Shown: one piece after another, positions 48,904-57,473 of the stretch
Layout: each line of letters opens with the position of its first letter
How positions within the stretch are numbered: position 1 is the stretch's first letter
Assembly (NCBI GenBank): GCA_963668605.1
Contig: OY764903.1
Location: 7,192,001 to 7,256,000, forward strand
Direction: 5' to 3'
Length of the DNA: 64,000 nt
From: G963668605 sp963668605
GTDB taxonomy: Bacteria; Acidobacteriota; Terriglobia; Bryobacterales; Bryobacteraceae
Position numbers and translations under genes: made by a program
The notes under the pieces: model-generated
Databases searched by the model: none
Told to the model about the DNA's origin: nothing
Seen by the model: the letters and a program-made list of their open reading frames with translations, nothing else

Positions 48904-51456
48904 CTACTCCACACTCCAACGCATCAGCGAGTGGCACGGCCGCGTGAGCGGATCGTCGCAATGATTCGGGCTGATTCGAACCACATAACCCAGCCGCCCC
49001 GTGTATGTCGGCACATACTCTTTGGAAAAGACGTGCGCCGCTCCACTGACATCGGTCGGCGGCAACGCCAGTACTTCCGTCTGCTTCAACTCGCCCGAAC
49101 CACTGACGCGGCCCACCACCACTTCCAAGCGGATGTCGGAAGGCTCCAGACCGGCCAGATCGACCACGGCGCGGAATGGAATCGGCGTGCCGCTCAAGAC
49201 CGGCCCTGCCAAGTCCGGACCAATCTCGACAAACTTGATCTTGCTCCAGGTATCATGCACCTTGCGGTTCCATCTGGTGCGCTCCCGCACTTTCTGGTAG
49301 TCGTTCTCCCGGATCTCCGCGAAAGCCCGATGCGCTGGTGCGTACAACTCCGAACTATATTCGGCCAACATGCGCTGACAATTGAACCAAGGGCTCAGGT
49401 TCTTGAGAGAGAGCTTTATGCGCTTGGTCCACTCGGTCGGAACGCCTTCTTCCCTGTCCGTGTAGTACATCGGCACAATTTCATTTTCCAGTAGGGAGTA
49501 AATCGCGCTGGAATGGATTTCGTCCTGGTCCTCGGAATACGGTTCGCGATCTCCAATCGCCCACCCGCCTGAAACCTCATAGGCTTCGTCGAACCAGCCG
49601 TCGAGGATACTCAGATTCAGGATGCCGTTCAGGCCGGCCTTCATGCCGCTGGTTCCACAAGCTTCCTCGCCACGGCGCGGATTATTCAACCAGAGGTCGA
49701 CGCCCTGCACCATCTCGCGCCCGACCCCAATGCTGTAGTCTTCCACAAAGACGATGCGCTTCTGGAGTTCCGGCTCGCGTGACAATTGCACAATTTCGCG
49801 GATCAGTCCCTTGCCCGGATGATCCTGCGGATGCGCCTTGCCCGCAACCACGATTTGCACCGGCATTTCGGGATTGGTGAGGATCTTCTTTAGACGCTTT
49901 ACGTCGCGGAACAGCAGTGTCGCCCGCTTGTATGTAGCAAAGCGGCGGGCGAAACCGATGGTGAGAATCTCCGGATCGAGCACTTCCGAGAGGCGTTTCA
50001 CTTCCGCGGCTGAGGCTTTCCGTGCCGTCGCGGCTGCCGTGATACTGTCGCGTACGAACGTCACGAGTTTGCGTTTGCGGCGCCGGTGGGCTTCCCAGAG
50101 TTCCTGGTTCGGAATGTCTTCGATCAGGTCCCAGGTCTGGGCTTCGGGATACTTGTCGCGCCAGTCGGGCTGCAAATACTGGTCATAGAGACTTGCAAGA
50201 TCGTAGTTCAACCAGGTCGGCAGATGCACGCCGTTAGTCACCGACGTGATAGGCACCTCCCAGACCGGCAGTTCCGGCCAGAGATCCTGCCACATCTCCT
50301 GCGACACTTCGCGATGAAACGCGCTGACCGCGTTGCGGTAGGACGACGTTTTGATCGCCGTAATCGCCATCGAGAATCGTTCCTGGTGGTCGTCGGGATT
50401 CCAGCGGCCCAGCGCGAGCATCTGCTCGAAATTGATCCCGTGCTCGCGGCAATATTCGCTGAAATACTCGTACATCAGCGACGTATCGAACAAGTCGATT
50501 CCCGCGGGCACCGAGGTGTGCGTAGTGAAAACATTATTAACACGCGATGTTTCGAACGCTTCCTCGAACGACATGTGGCGTTCCTCCATCAGCACGCGGA
50601 TGCGCTCGACGGCCAGAAACGCGGAGTGTCCCTCGTTCATGTGATAGACAGTCGGCTCGATGCCGAGCGCCTTCAGCGCGCACAAGCCGCCGACGCCGAG
50701 GACGATCTCCTGCCGGATGCGCGTACTTGCATTGCCGCCATAAAGCTGGTCCGTGATGTCGCGGTCTTCCGGCCGGGGGTTTTCCGGAATATTGGTGTCG
50801 AGCACATAGAGCTTGACGCGCCCAACACTGATTTGCCAGACCTTGACGTGCACGATTCCGCTCGGCAGTTTCACCTGCACATATACTTCCTTGCCGGAGG
50901 CGTCTTTTGCGGGCGCCACCGGAAGTGTGTAGAAATCGTTGACCGGATTGCGCTCCTGTTGCCAGCCATCGGGATTCAGCGATTGCGAGAAATAGCCTTG
51001 CTGGTAGAGCAGACCTACGCCGACCAGCGGAATGTCAGAATCGCTGGCGCCCTTCATGTGATCCCCGGAGAGAATGCCCAGGCCGCCCGAGTAAATATTA
51101 AGGCACTCGGCCATGCCGTACTCCATGGAGAAATAGGCGATGAGCTGTCCGTCCTCGGGCTCTTCATGCTGCTGCAGATACGAGTCGAGCCGTTCGCAGG
51201 CGCGATTGTAAAGCGCGATATAGCGCGGATCCTTGGCGGCCTTTTCGAGCGTGGCCTGCGGCAGGCGGCCCAGCATCAACACGGGGTTATGGCCGCATGC
51301 GCGCCATAGCGAGGTGTCGAGGCGGCGATACAGGCTACGGATGTTGTGGTCCCACGTCCAGAGTATGTTGTAAGCGAGTTCGGAGAGCCTCGATAGCGAG
51401 TTAGGCAGCGCGGGCCGGACGAGAAATTCTTTAAAATGGTCGATCTGGAAAGGCAT
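48904..51456 (-). CDS. glgP: Alpha-glucan (glycogen/maltodextrin) phosphorylase
   Basis: 850 residues. The N-terminal half has the segment IAYFSMEYGMAECLNIYSGGLGILSGDH, typical of the shorter bacterial phosphorylase subgroup. GNASTRIRQEIVLGVGG and NEGHSAFLAVERIR follow. The PLP lysine lies in EACGTSGMKAGLNGILNLSILDGWFDE. It releases glucose 1-phosphate from alpha-1,4-glucans. ATG at 51456 agrees with the family start (PFQIDHFKEFLVRPALP). No other glycogen gene is nearby. Confidence 0.94.
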   Translation of the reverse strand: MPFQIDHFKEFLVRPALPNSLSRLSELAYNILWTWDHNIRSLYRRLDTSLWRACGHNPVLMLGRLPQATLEKAAKDPRYIALYNRACERLDSYLQQHEEPEDGQLIAYFSMEYGMAECLNIYSGGLGILSGDHMKGASDSDIPLVGVGLLYQQGYFSQSLNPDGWQQERNPVNDFYTLPVAPAKDASGKEVYVQVKLPSGIVHVKVWQISVGRVKLYVLDTNIPENPRPEDRDITDQLYGGNASTRIRQEIVLGVGGLCALKALGIEPTVYHMNEGHSAFLAVERIRVLMEERHMSFEEAFETSRVNNVFTTHTSVPAGIDLFDTSLMYEYFSEYCREHGINFEQMLALGRWNPDDHQERFSMAITAIKTSSYRNAVSAFHREVSQEMWQDLWPELPVWEVPITSVTNGVHLPTWLNYDLASLYDQYLQPDWRDKYPEAQTWDLIEDIPNQELWEAHRRRKRKLVTFVRDSITAAATARKASAAEVKRLSEVLDPEILTIGFARRFATYKRATLLFRDVKRLKKILTNPEMPVQIVVAGKAHPQDHPGKGLIREIVQLSREPELQKRIVFVEDYSIGVGREMVQGVDLWLNNPRRGEEACGTSGMKAGLNGILNLSILDGWFDEAYEVSGGWAIGDREPYSEDQDEIHSSAIYSLLENEIVPMYYTDREEGVPTEWTKRIKLSLKNLSPWFNCQRMLAEYSSELYAPAHRAFAEIRENDYQKVRERTRWNRKVHDTWSKIKFVEIGPDLAGPVLSGTPIPFRAVVDLAGLEPSDIRLEVVVGRVSGSGELKQTEVLALPPTDVSGAAHVFSKEYVPTYTGRLGYVVRISPNHCDDPLTRPCHSLMRWSVE

Positions 51457-51637
51457 ATCGGTATTGCAGACTCGCGAACGATCTTCGTGGAACGGTCGTG
51501 ACTCCATAGCATACCAGAACCCCAGGCCGCTTTGCCGGGAGAGTCAAACCGCGGCAGACGACATAAGGCGCAAATTGTTCCGTGTAGGAAATCGCTTCGC
51601 GGTGCCGGAAAGTCCAAAACGCGGCGCGACCACATAA

Positions 51638-51697
51638 TTGACTTTTTTTGAAGATTTTCATACCTGTTTCCACTGCAATAGCTTTACAATTATTGTC
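51638..51697 (+). promoter_or_regulatory. Candidate promoter region of the Rrf2 gene
   Basis: TTGACT (51638-51643) is a good -35 candidate, but the -10 region 17 bases on (TACCTG) is weak. The leader also has TTTACAATTATTG just before the start, which may be an Rrf2 self-control site. Confidence 0.3.
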
Positions 51698-52204
51698 ATG
51701 AAGGTAAGTGCCCAGGAGGAATACGGGCTCCGTTGCCTGCTCCACATGGCGAGGTGTGGCGATGACGAGAGCCTCAGCATCCCGGAAATCAGCCGGGCGG
51801 AGGGATTGTCGATCCCAAATGTGGCAAAGCTGATGAGACTGCTTCGCTTAGCAGGATTCGTGGAGAGCGCCCGCGGTCAGTCGGGTGGCTATACTTTGTC
51901 GCGAGCAGCAGACCAAATCTCCGTGTCCGAGGTTTTGGAGGCCTTGGGCGGACGGTTTTATACGCCGAGCTTTTGCGAGCGCCATGCGGGAATTGAGACA
52001 GCTTGCAGTCACGCAAGCGACTGTTCCATGCGCGCGATGTGGCGCTCGATGCAGAACGCCATAGATGCGCTTCTCGGGAAGACTACATTGAAGGATCTGA
52101 TCCAGCAGGAAAAAGAGATGGGCTGCTGGATGGGGAACCATCCTTCCGCCCAAGCGCAGTTCGAAGCTGTGGCCGGAACTTCGGATTCATTTGCTCACCA
52201 CTAG
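51698..52204 (+). CDS. Rrf2-family transcriptional regulator with three-cysteine cluster site
   Basis: 168 residues. The winged helix is typical (MKVSAQEEYGLRCLLHMARCG; ISRAEGLSIPNVAKLMRLLRLAGFVESARGQSGGYTLSR). The cluster region has cysteines in SFCERH, ETACSH and SDCSMRAMW, similar to the C-x6-C-x5-C pattern of IscR/NsrR, so it may bind an iron-sulfur cluster. The expected suf/isc genes are absent. The next gene encodes a radical SAM enzyme 76 bases downstream and may be its target. Confidence 0.88.
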   Translation: MKVSAQEEYGLRCLLHMARCGDDESLSIPEISRAEGLSIPNVAKLMRLLRLAGFVESARGQSGGYTLSRAADQISVSEVLEALGGRFYTPSFCERHAGIETACSHASDCSMRAMWRSMQNAIDALLGKTTLKDLIQQEKEMGCWMGNHPSAQAQFEAVAGTSDSFAHH

Positions 52205-52280
52205 ATAGTTGCTGATATTCAAACGCCTGTCTCCCCGGATCCGGTAAACTTGGAGCTGGGGAAGGCAGGCGTTTTCTGTC

Positions 52281-53327
52281 ATGTTTACGCTGGCCGGCAT
52301 TTTGGCGGAGCGGGTGCGCGAGGCTGAGTTGTACGAACGCATCGACGGCGCCCGCGTACGCTGCTTTGCGTGCGGTCACTGTTGTCCGATTCCTGAAGGG
52401 CAGGCCGGCGTCTGCAAGGTTCGCTTCAATCGCACGGGTAAACTCTTCGCCCCATGGGGCTATGTTGCCTGCGCGCAGTGCGACCCAATCGAAAAGAAGC
52501 CGTTTTTTCACGTTCGGCCCGGATCGAGCGCGTTCAGTTTCGGGATGCTGGGCTGCGATCTGCATTGCCCCTATTGTCAAAACTGGGAGACATCTCAAGT
52601 CATCCGCGACCCGCAATCGCAAGCAATGCCGCTGGAGGCTACGCCTCGCGGCCTCGTGGAGCGTGCCCTGCGCAGTGGCGCGAGCGCTGTCATCAGCACC
52701 TATAACGAACCGCTGATCACCGCGGAGTGGGCCGCTTCGGTCTTCCGCGAAGCGAAGGCGGAAGGGCTGATGACCGGCTTCGTCTCGAATGGAAACGCGA
52801 CGCCGCGCGTGCTCGAATACTTGCGCCCGTGTACCGATCTTTTCAAGGTTGACCTGAAGGGCTTTGAGGATGCAGGTTATCGCCGTCTGGGTGCGCGGCT
52901 AGAGCCGGTACTCGACAGCATCCGCCGGATCCACGCCATGGGTTTCTGGCTTGAAGTTGTCACGCTGGTGGTGCCCGGCTGCAATGATTCGAGTGACGAA
53001 TTGAGTCGGATGGCGGAGTTCCTGGTCGGCATCTCGCCTGCGATCCCGTGGCATCTGACCGCTTTTTATCCGGATTACAAGATGGCGGAGAACGCTGCGA
53101 CGCCGGTCGAAACTCTCTTGCGGGCGGCCCGCATCGGCGTCGCATCCGGACTGCGCTATGTCTATGCCGGAAACCGGCCTGGCGCTTGCGGTGAATTGGA
53201 AGACACACGCTGCCATGCGTGCGGGACGACGCTCATCCGCAGGCTGGGATTTCGTATCCTGGAGAACAGGCTCGGCCCGGACGGGCGCTGCCCGCAGTGC
53301 ACGGTTGTGCTTCCGGGAGTCTTCTAA
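52281..53327 (+). CDS. amrS: AmmeMemoRadiSam-system radical SAM enzyme
   Basis: 348 residues. An N-terminal four-cysteine segment (CFACGHCCPIPEGQAGVCKVR) precedes the radical SAM motif CDLHCPYCQNWETSQ (C-x3-C-x2-C). STYNEPLI, GFVSNGN and DLFKVDLKGF are conserved strands of the PflA-like group. A C-terminal zinc-ribbon (TRCHACGTTLIRR ... GRCPQC) is typical of this family. In most genomes it goes with AmmeMemoRadiSam proteins A and B, which are not seen here. The reaction catalysed is unknown. The downstream lipoprotein gene begins 15 bases later. Confidence 0.88.
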   Translation: MFTLAGILAERVREAELYERIDGARVRCFACGHCCPIPEGQAGVCKVRFNRTGKLFAPWGYVACAQCDPIEKKPFFHVRPGSSAFSFGMLGCDLHCPYCQNWETSQVIRDPQSQAMPLEATPRGLVERALRSGASAVISTYNEPLITAEWAASVFREAKAEGLMTGFVSNGNATPRVLEYLRPCTDLFKVDLKGFEDAGYRRLGARLEPVLDSIRRIHAMGFWLEVVTLVVPGCNDSSDELSRMAEFLVGISPAIPWHLTAFYPDYKMAENAATPVETLLRAARIGVASGLRYVYAGNRPGACGELEDTRCHACGTTLIRRLGFRILENRLGPDGRCPQCTVVLPGVF

Positions 53328-53329
53328 CC

Positions 53330-53344
53330 AGGAGGAACGAATTG
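53330..53344 (+). promoter_or_regulatory. Ribosome binding site fixing a TTG start
   Basis: AGGAGG at 53330-53335 and TTG at 53342 have ideal 6-base spacing and start a lipoprotein signal sequence (LKLDRIALWALGASLLCGC). This settles the start 123 bases into the open frame. Confidence 0.72.
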
Positions 53345-54244
53345 AAGCTTGATCGAATCGCGCTGTGGGCGTTGGGTGCGAGCTTGCTTTGCGGCTGCTC
53401 GGCTCCGAAACCGCCCGCGCTGGTTGTCGGCTCGAAAGACGACACGGCTCAAGTGGTGCTCGGTGAAGTGATCGCACGCCACCTGGAGGCGCGCTTGGGA
53501 CAGCCCGTGCAGCGGCGACTCAACATTGGAAGGACGCGCATCGCGCACGACGCGTTGAGCGCCGGAGAGATCGATCTCTACGCCGAAGACATAGGTTCGG
53601 CGCGCATCGGCATCTTCAAATTTGAACCCATCCCCGATGAGAGCATCACCCTGGAGCGGGTTCGCCAGGCATACCAGCAGCAGCAATTGGAATTGGCTGT
53701 CATGCTCGGCTTCAACAACACGTTCGCGCTGGCGGTAAACGCGGAGTTTGCGAAGGAGCACGGGCTGAAAACGCTGAGCGACGCGGCGAAACTCAAAGGT
53801 GGCTGGAAGCTCGGCGCCAGTCCTGATTTCCTCGAGCGTGCCGATGGGCTCGCGGCGCTGCAACGCGCTCTCCACCTCGAATGGAGTGCCCCGCCACAAT
53901 CGATGGAGCGCAAAGCCGCTTACGAAGCGCTCGCCAAATACGAAGTGACGCTCGTGGCCAGTACGCTGACCGATGGAGCGCTAGCCTCAGGAAAATTCCA
54001 CGTTCTCACAGACGACGAACAGGTATTTGGCCCGGCCGCCGAGGGCATCGTCGTGCGCGCCGCCAAACTCCTGCAAACTCCCGGGCTGCGGCCGGCATTG
54101 CAGGAACTGAGCGGCAAGTTCACGATCGAGACCGTGAGAAAACTAAGCGCGGCGGTCGACGCCGGCGCACCGGTCCAACTAGTAGCGATCGAGTGGATGA
54201 CCGGCGCCGGTCTGGGGACTGGCGCACCCCGCGGTCCCCAGTGA
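53342..54244 (+). CDS. Glycine betaine/choline-type ABC transporter substrate-binding lipoprotein (orphan)
   Basis: 300 residues. The signal ends in a lipobox (LLCGC). The mature part matches the OpuAC/ProX-like type II binding fold: VVGSKDDTAQVVLGEVIARHLEARLGQPVQRRL, GEIDLYAEDIGSA and NTFALAVNAEFAKEHGLKTLSDAAKL. LYAEDIGS would correspond to the 'YTGT' region of osmoprotectant-binding proteins but differs. No permease or ATPase genes are adjacent. TTG start is supported by AGGAGG. It probably travels with the radical SAM gene, 15 bases upstream. Confidence 0.8.
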   Translation: MKLDRIALWALGASLLCGCSAPKPPALVVGSKDDTAQVVLGEVIARHLEARLGQPVQRRLNIGRTRIAHDALSAGEIDLYAEDIGSARIGIFKFEPIPDESITLERVRQAYQQQQLELAVMLGFNNTFALAVNAEFAKEHGLKTLSDAAKLKGGWKLGASPDFLERADGLAALQRALHLEWSAPPQSMERKAAYEALAKYEVTLVASTLTDGALASGKFHVLTDDEQVFGPAAEGIVVRAAKLLQTPGLRPALQELSGKFTIETVRKLSAAVDAGAPVQLVAIEWMTGAGLGTGAPRGPQ

Positions 54245-54331
54245 ATACTAAGTTTGCGATCCCCGCTCCGTTCCAAAACCCGATATCATTTAGAGTTGTC
54301 CGTACTTCACATCTAACAGGAGTAGAAACTC

Positions 54332-55165
54332 GTGAATACTCGTTCCTCCCGCCGCGGATTCCTCGGCGGCTCCATCGCAATGGCCGGTTTCCCGGCGCTC
54401 AGTTCTGTTGCTTCGGCCGCTGAAGCCACCGACGAGTTTAAGATCGGAGTTGCCACTTACTCCTTGCGCAAATTCTCCCGCCCACAGGCGATCGAGATGC
54501 TCAAGAAACTCAACATCAAGTACATCAGCATTAAGGAGTTCCACCTGAAGTATGCTGATACTCCAGAGCAAACCGTAGCCGGGGCGAAGGAATTTCGCGA
54601 CGCTGGGATGATCATCACGAGCGGTGGCAACATCGACTTGAAGAAGCCGGAACTGCTGCGCAAGATGTTCGAATACGCGAAAGCGGCCGGCATGCCCATG
54701 ATGGTCTCTGCGCCCTCACACGCAACGCTCCCGGCAGTCGAAAAGCTGGTGAAAGAGTTCAATATCAAGGTTGCCATCCACAACCACGGCCCCGAGGACA
54801 AGGAGTTCCCCTCGCCGAAGAGCGTGCTTGACGCCGTGAAAAATATGGACCCGCGCGTAGGCCTGTGCATGGACATCGGCCATAGCGCCCGCGCTGGCGC
54901 CGATATCGTCGCCGAGGTGAAGAGCGCCGGTTCGCGCATGCTCGACCTGCACATCAAGGATCTGTCCGACACCAAAGACAAGGCCTCGCAGGTCGCGGTC
55001 GGCGACGGCGCGCTGCCGATCGTCAAGCTTTTCAAAGCGCTTCGCCAGATGAAGTACACTGCTGGAGTGATGCTCGAATACGAGATCAACGCGGACGATC
55101 CGTATCCGGGCATGGATCGCTCGCTCGCCTACGAACGGGGCGTCCTGGCCGGCTTGCGCGGCTAA
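54332..55165 (+). CDS. Tat-exported sugar phosphate isomerase/epimerase-like TIM-barrel protein
   Basis: 277 residues. The signal has a twin arginine motif (SRRGFLGGSIAMAGFPAL). The TIM barrel belongs to the xylose isomerase-like (AP endonuclease 2) group: IGVATYSLRKF, YISIKEFHL, IHNHGPEDKEFP, LCMDIGHSARAG, LDLHIKDL and GVMLEYEIN supply the usual metal ligands (E, D/H, H, E). GTG start with AGGAG 10 bases upstream. Such exported proteins are common in Acidobacteria and likely act on sugars or cyclitols. Substrate unknown. Confidence 0.85.
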   Translation: MNTRSSRRGFLGGSIAMAGFPALSSVASAAEATDEFKIGVATYSLRKFSRPQAIEMLKKLNIKYISIKEFHLKYADTPEQTVAGAKEFRDAGMIITSGGNIDLKKPELLRKMFEYAKAAGMPMMVSAPSHATLPAVEKLVKEFNIKVAIHNHGPEDKEFPSPKSVLDAVKNMDPRVGLCMDIGHSARAGADIVAEVKSAGSRMLDLHIKDLSDTKDKASQVAVGDGALPIVKLFKALRQMKYTAGVMLEYEINADDPYPGMDRSLAYERGVLAGLRG

Positions 55166-55216
55166 GCGCGGCGGCAGATGATTGTGGGCCGCGCCAGTAC
55201 GGGCGGCCCTTGCTTA

Positions 55217-56572
55217 TTACGCTGGCCCGTTCATGCTTTTCATCTTGCGCGCAATCAGCATGGCCATCTCGAGCGCCTGCTCGCAGTTCAGCCTGGGGTC
55301 GACTTCCGATTTGTAGGCTCGTCCCAGGTCCGCCTCTGTCAATCCCCGCGCGCCGCCCAGGCATTCCGTCACGTTCTCCCCGGTCAGTTCAATATGCACG
55401 CCACCGAGCCGGCTGCCGCATGCTGCATGAATCTCGAAGGCCTGCACGAGTTCGTCGAGAATATCGGAGAAGTGCCGCGTCTTGACGCCATCCGCCGTCG
55501 TGCGCGTGTTGCCGTGCATCGGATCACAGGACCATAGCGCCGTGATACCGGTCGCGCGCACGGCTTCGATCATCGGTGGTAGCGACTCCGCGATGCGCGG
55601 CAGACCGAAGCGGTGGATCAGCGTTAGCCGGCCGAGTTCGTTTTCGGGGTTCAGAATTTCCAGCAGCCGCTTGAGCTTTTCCGGCGTCGTCGACGGTCCC
55701 ACCTTGATGGCGATGGGATTCGAGATGCCGCGAAAATACTCGACGTGCGCGCCATCCGGATCCGCAGTCCGCGCACCGATCCACGGGAAATGCGTAGTCA
55801 GGTTGTACCAGCCGGGCCTTCGCGGAACTCGCCGCGTCTGGGCTTGCTCGTAGTGTAAATGCAGCGCCTCGTGGCTCGCGAAAAAGTCGACCCACTCCAG
55901 CCCGCCGGTCTTCATCCCGAGGATGTTCTCCATGAAACCCAGCGCGTCGCTCACGCCCGCCACCATGCTCCGGTACTCGGCCGCCATCGGCGAGCCTTCG
56001 ACGAATTCCAGATCCCAGTTTTCGGGATGATGCAGGTCGGCGAATCCGCTGCGTACCAGGCCGCGAATGAAATTGATCGTCATGGCCGCGCGGCTGTAAC
56101 CGCGCAGCAGCAACTCGGGGTCCGGCCGGCGTTCGGCCTCGCTAAAGCCGGGGTGATTGATCAGGTCGCCGCGATAGCTCGGCAGCGTGACGCCGTCCCG
56201 CGTCTCCAAATCCTCTGAGCGCGGCTTGGCGTACTGCCCGCCGAAGCGTCCCACTCGAATCACAGGCTTCTTGCTGCCTTGAATCAGGACAAGACTCATT
56301 TGCAGCAGGATCTTGAGCTTGCTGGCGATCAGATCCGAGCGGCAATCCTCGTAGCGCTCGGCGCAATCTCCGCCTTGCAGCAAGAATCGCTTTCCTTGAC
56401 AAGCCTCGGCGAGTTGCGCCTTTAGCGCGGCTACTTCCCAGGACGTCACTATCGGCGGCAGTGCCGCGAGTTGCTCCAAAACCTCTGCCAGACCCGCATC
56501 CGGTGCATAGTGTGGCTGCTGCAGTGCGGGTTTCCGCTGCCAGCAGTCCGGTGTCCATTCCACGTGTGTCAC
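55217..56572 (-). CDS. aroF: Class II 3-deoxy-7-phosphoheptulonate (DAHP) synthase
   Basis: 451 residues, the class II (plant/mycobacterial) type: WTPDCWQRKPALQQPHY, LLQGGDCAERY, RVGRFGGQYAKPRS, THFPWIGART, WSCDPMHGNT, GGVHIELTGENVTEC and YKSEVDPRLNCEQALE. The four metal ligands (Cys in GGDCAE, His in PMHGN, Glu in HIELTGE, Asp in SEVDPR) are all present. It joins phosphoenolpyruvate and erythrose 4-phosphate, the first step of the shikimate pathway. Its GTG overlaps the stop of the His-rich gene in GTGA, so the two are coupled. A second GTG at 56563 has better ribosome-site spacing. Confidence 0.94.
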   Translation of the reverse strand: MTHVEWTPDCWQRKPALQQPHYAPDAGLAEVLEQLAALPPIVTSWEVAALKAQLAEACQGKRFLLQGGDCAERYEDCRSDLIASKLKILLQMSLVLIQGSKKPVIRVGRFGGQYAKPRSEDLETRDGVTLPSYRGDLINHPGFSEAERRPDPELLLRGYSRAAMTINFIRGLVRSGFADLHHPENWDLEFVEGSPMAAEYRSMVAGVSDALGFMENILGMKTGGLEWVDFFASHEALHLHYEQAQTRRVPRRPGWYNLTTHFPWIGARTADPDGAHVEYFRGISNPIAIKVGPSTTPEKLKRLLEILNPENELGRLTLIHRFGLPRIAESLPPMIEAVRATGITALWSCDPMHGNTRTTADGVKTRHFSDILDELVQAFEIHAACGSRLGGVHIELTGENVTECLGGARGLTEADLGRAYKSEVDPRLNCEQALEMAMLIARKMKSMNGPA

Positions 56573-56919
56573 TTCTCCATTATGACTTTGCCGTGGTCGT
56601 CGCAGTGTTCGCTGTGCGGATGATGCAGATGTCCGTCGACCAGATAATCCGTGTGGTCTCCGTGCGGAATCGCTTCATGACCGCAGCCCGGGCCGTGCTT
56701 GTGCGCCGGGTCGTGCGCTTCGCAGGTATGCTCGGGCGTACACTCAGACGGGTTCCGCGAGCTGACTTCGAGCTTGTGCTCGTCGACGTGGTCACCATGC
56801 TTGCGGTGCAGGTGGCCATCGTGCACATAGTCAGTGTGGTCACCGTGTTGGATGGCGGTGTGCCCGCAGCCTTCTCCGTGCACATGGCTGTGGGAATCGT
56901 GAATCTTGCAGTCCTTCAT
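56569..56919 (-). CDS. Histidine-rich two-repeat putative metal-binding protein
   Basis: 116 residues with about 25 histidines plus cysteines and acidic residues. Two copies of one unit are visible: HGEGCGHTAIQHGDHTDYVHDGHLHRKHGDH (first half) and HGPGCGHEAIPHGDHTDYLVDGHLHHPHSEH (second half). A linker with CTPEHTCEAHDP joins them. No signal peptide, so it is cytoplasmic. Composition suggests binding of Zn, Ni or Co, as a buffer or delivery protein. It starts after the ArsR-type gene with almost no gap and its stop overlaps the DAHP synthase start. The family is known only as conserved hypothetical proteins. Confidence 0.85.
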   Translation of the reverse strand: MKDCKIHDSHSHVHGEGCGHTAIQHGDHTDYVHDGHLHRKHGDHVDEHKLEVSSRNPSECTPEHTCEAHDPAHKHGPGCGHEAIPHGDHTDYLVDGHLHHPHSEHCDDHGKVIMEK

Positions 56920-56921
56920 TA

Positions 56922-57296
56922 TTAGGTTCTCCCCGTACTCTTACCGGCCGGCATCTCGCTGGCATGGGCCAGCGCGTTAAAAATCAGATCGACGACGTGC
57001 TGGTCCGTCAGCGAGTAGTTGATATGTTTCCCGTCTCGCCGCCGGACTACAATGTCCTCGGCGCGCAACACGCGCAGCCGCTGCGAGACCGTCGACAACT
57101 GCTCTTCCCCGGCGGCCGCCAGTTCCGAAACGCAGGCCTCTCCGTGCGCGAGCATCGCCAGTAATCGCAAGCGTGGCACGTCGCCGATCGCCTTGAAAAG
57201 GCGCGCGGCGCGATCCAGTGCGGCTTCATTCACCGAAGGCAAGCGCACAGGCCGCGGGTGGGCGTGCTCTGCGGTCTCCGTCTTTTTGCGCTGCAT
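56922..57296 (-). CDS. ArsR/SmtB-family metal sensor with SmtB-type zinc sites
   Basis: 124 residues from ATG at 57296. The winged helix is typical (LFKAIGDVPRLRLLAMLAHGEACVSELA; STVSQRLRVLRAEDIVVRRRDGKHINYSL). The alpha-5 zinc site is complete: D98, H100, H111, E114 in TDQHVVDLIFNALAHASEM, the same D-x-H-x10-H-x2-E pattern as SmtB. The alpha-3N site is also possible with H11/H13 and C55 in EACVSEL. It should bind DNA without zinc and release it with zinc. It heads the minus-strand operon and is divergent from the P-type ATPase gene. Confidence 0.92.
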   Translation of the reverse strand: MQRKKTETAEHAHPRPVRLPSVNEAALDRAARLFKAIGDVPRLRLLAMLAHGEACVSELAAAGEEQLSTVSQRLRVLRAEDIVVRRRDGKHINYSLTDQHVVDLIFNALAHASEMPAGKSTGRT

Positions 57297-57340
57297 ACTA
57301 TTTTCACTTATTCCCGGTCCGGCTTTAATGCTACACTTCA

Positions 57341-57356
57341 TCAACTGTTCAACTGT
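57341..57356. promoter_or_regulatory. Tandem octamer, candidate SmtB-type operator
   Basis: TCAACTGT occurs twice without gap (57341-57348, 57349-57356) between the divergent metal-sensor and P-type ATPase genes. The middle TGTTCAAC partly resembles the TGAACA..TGTTCA half sites of SmtB-type operators, but the match is incomplete. Confidence 0.45.
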
Positions 57357-57473
57357 AAATGTATCTAAGTTTCGCGGAGCCGTCAAGTGGCAGCGTTTAC
57401 TTGAGAATACGTTATCATTAAGAGGAAAGGATACGCTCCCATCCGAACCACGCTCCGCTATCGAATCGACGGC

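Noticed and set aside
50086..51309. 407-codon open frame on the plus strand
   Set aside because: Shadow of the glucan phosphorylase gene.
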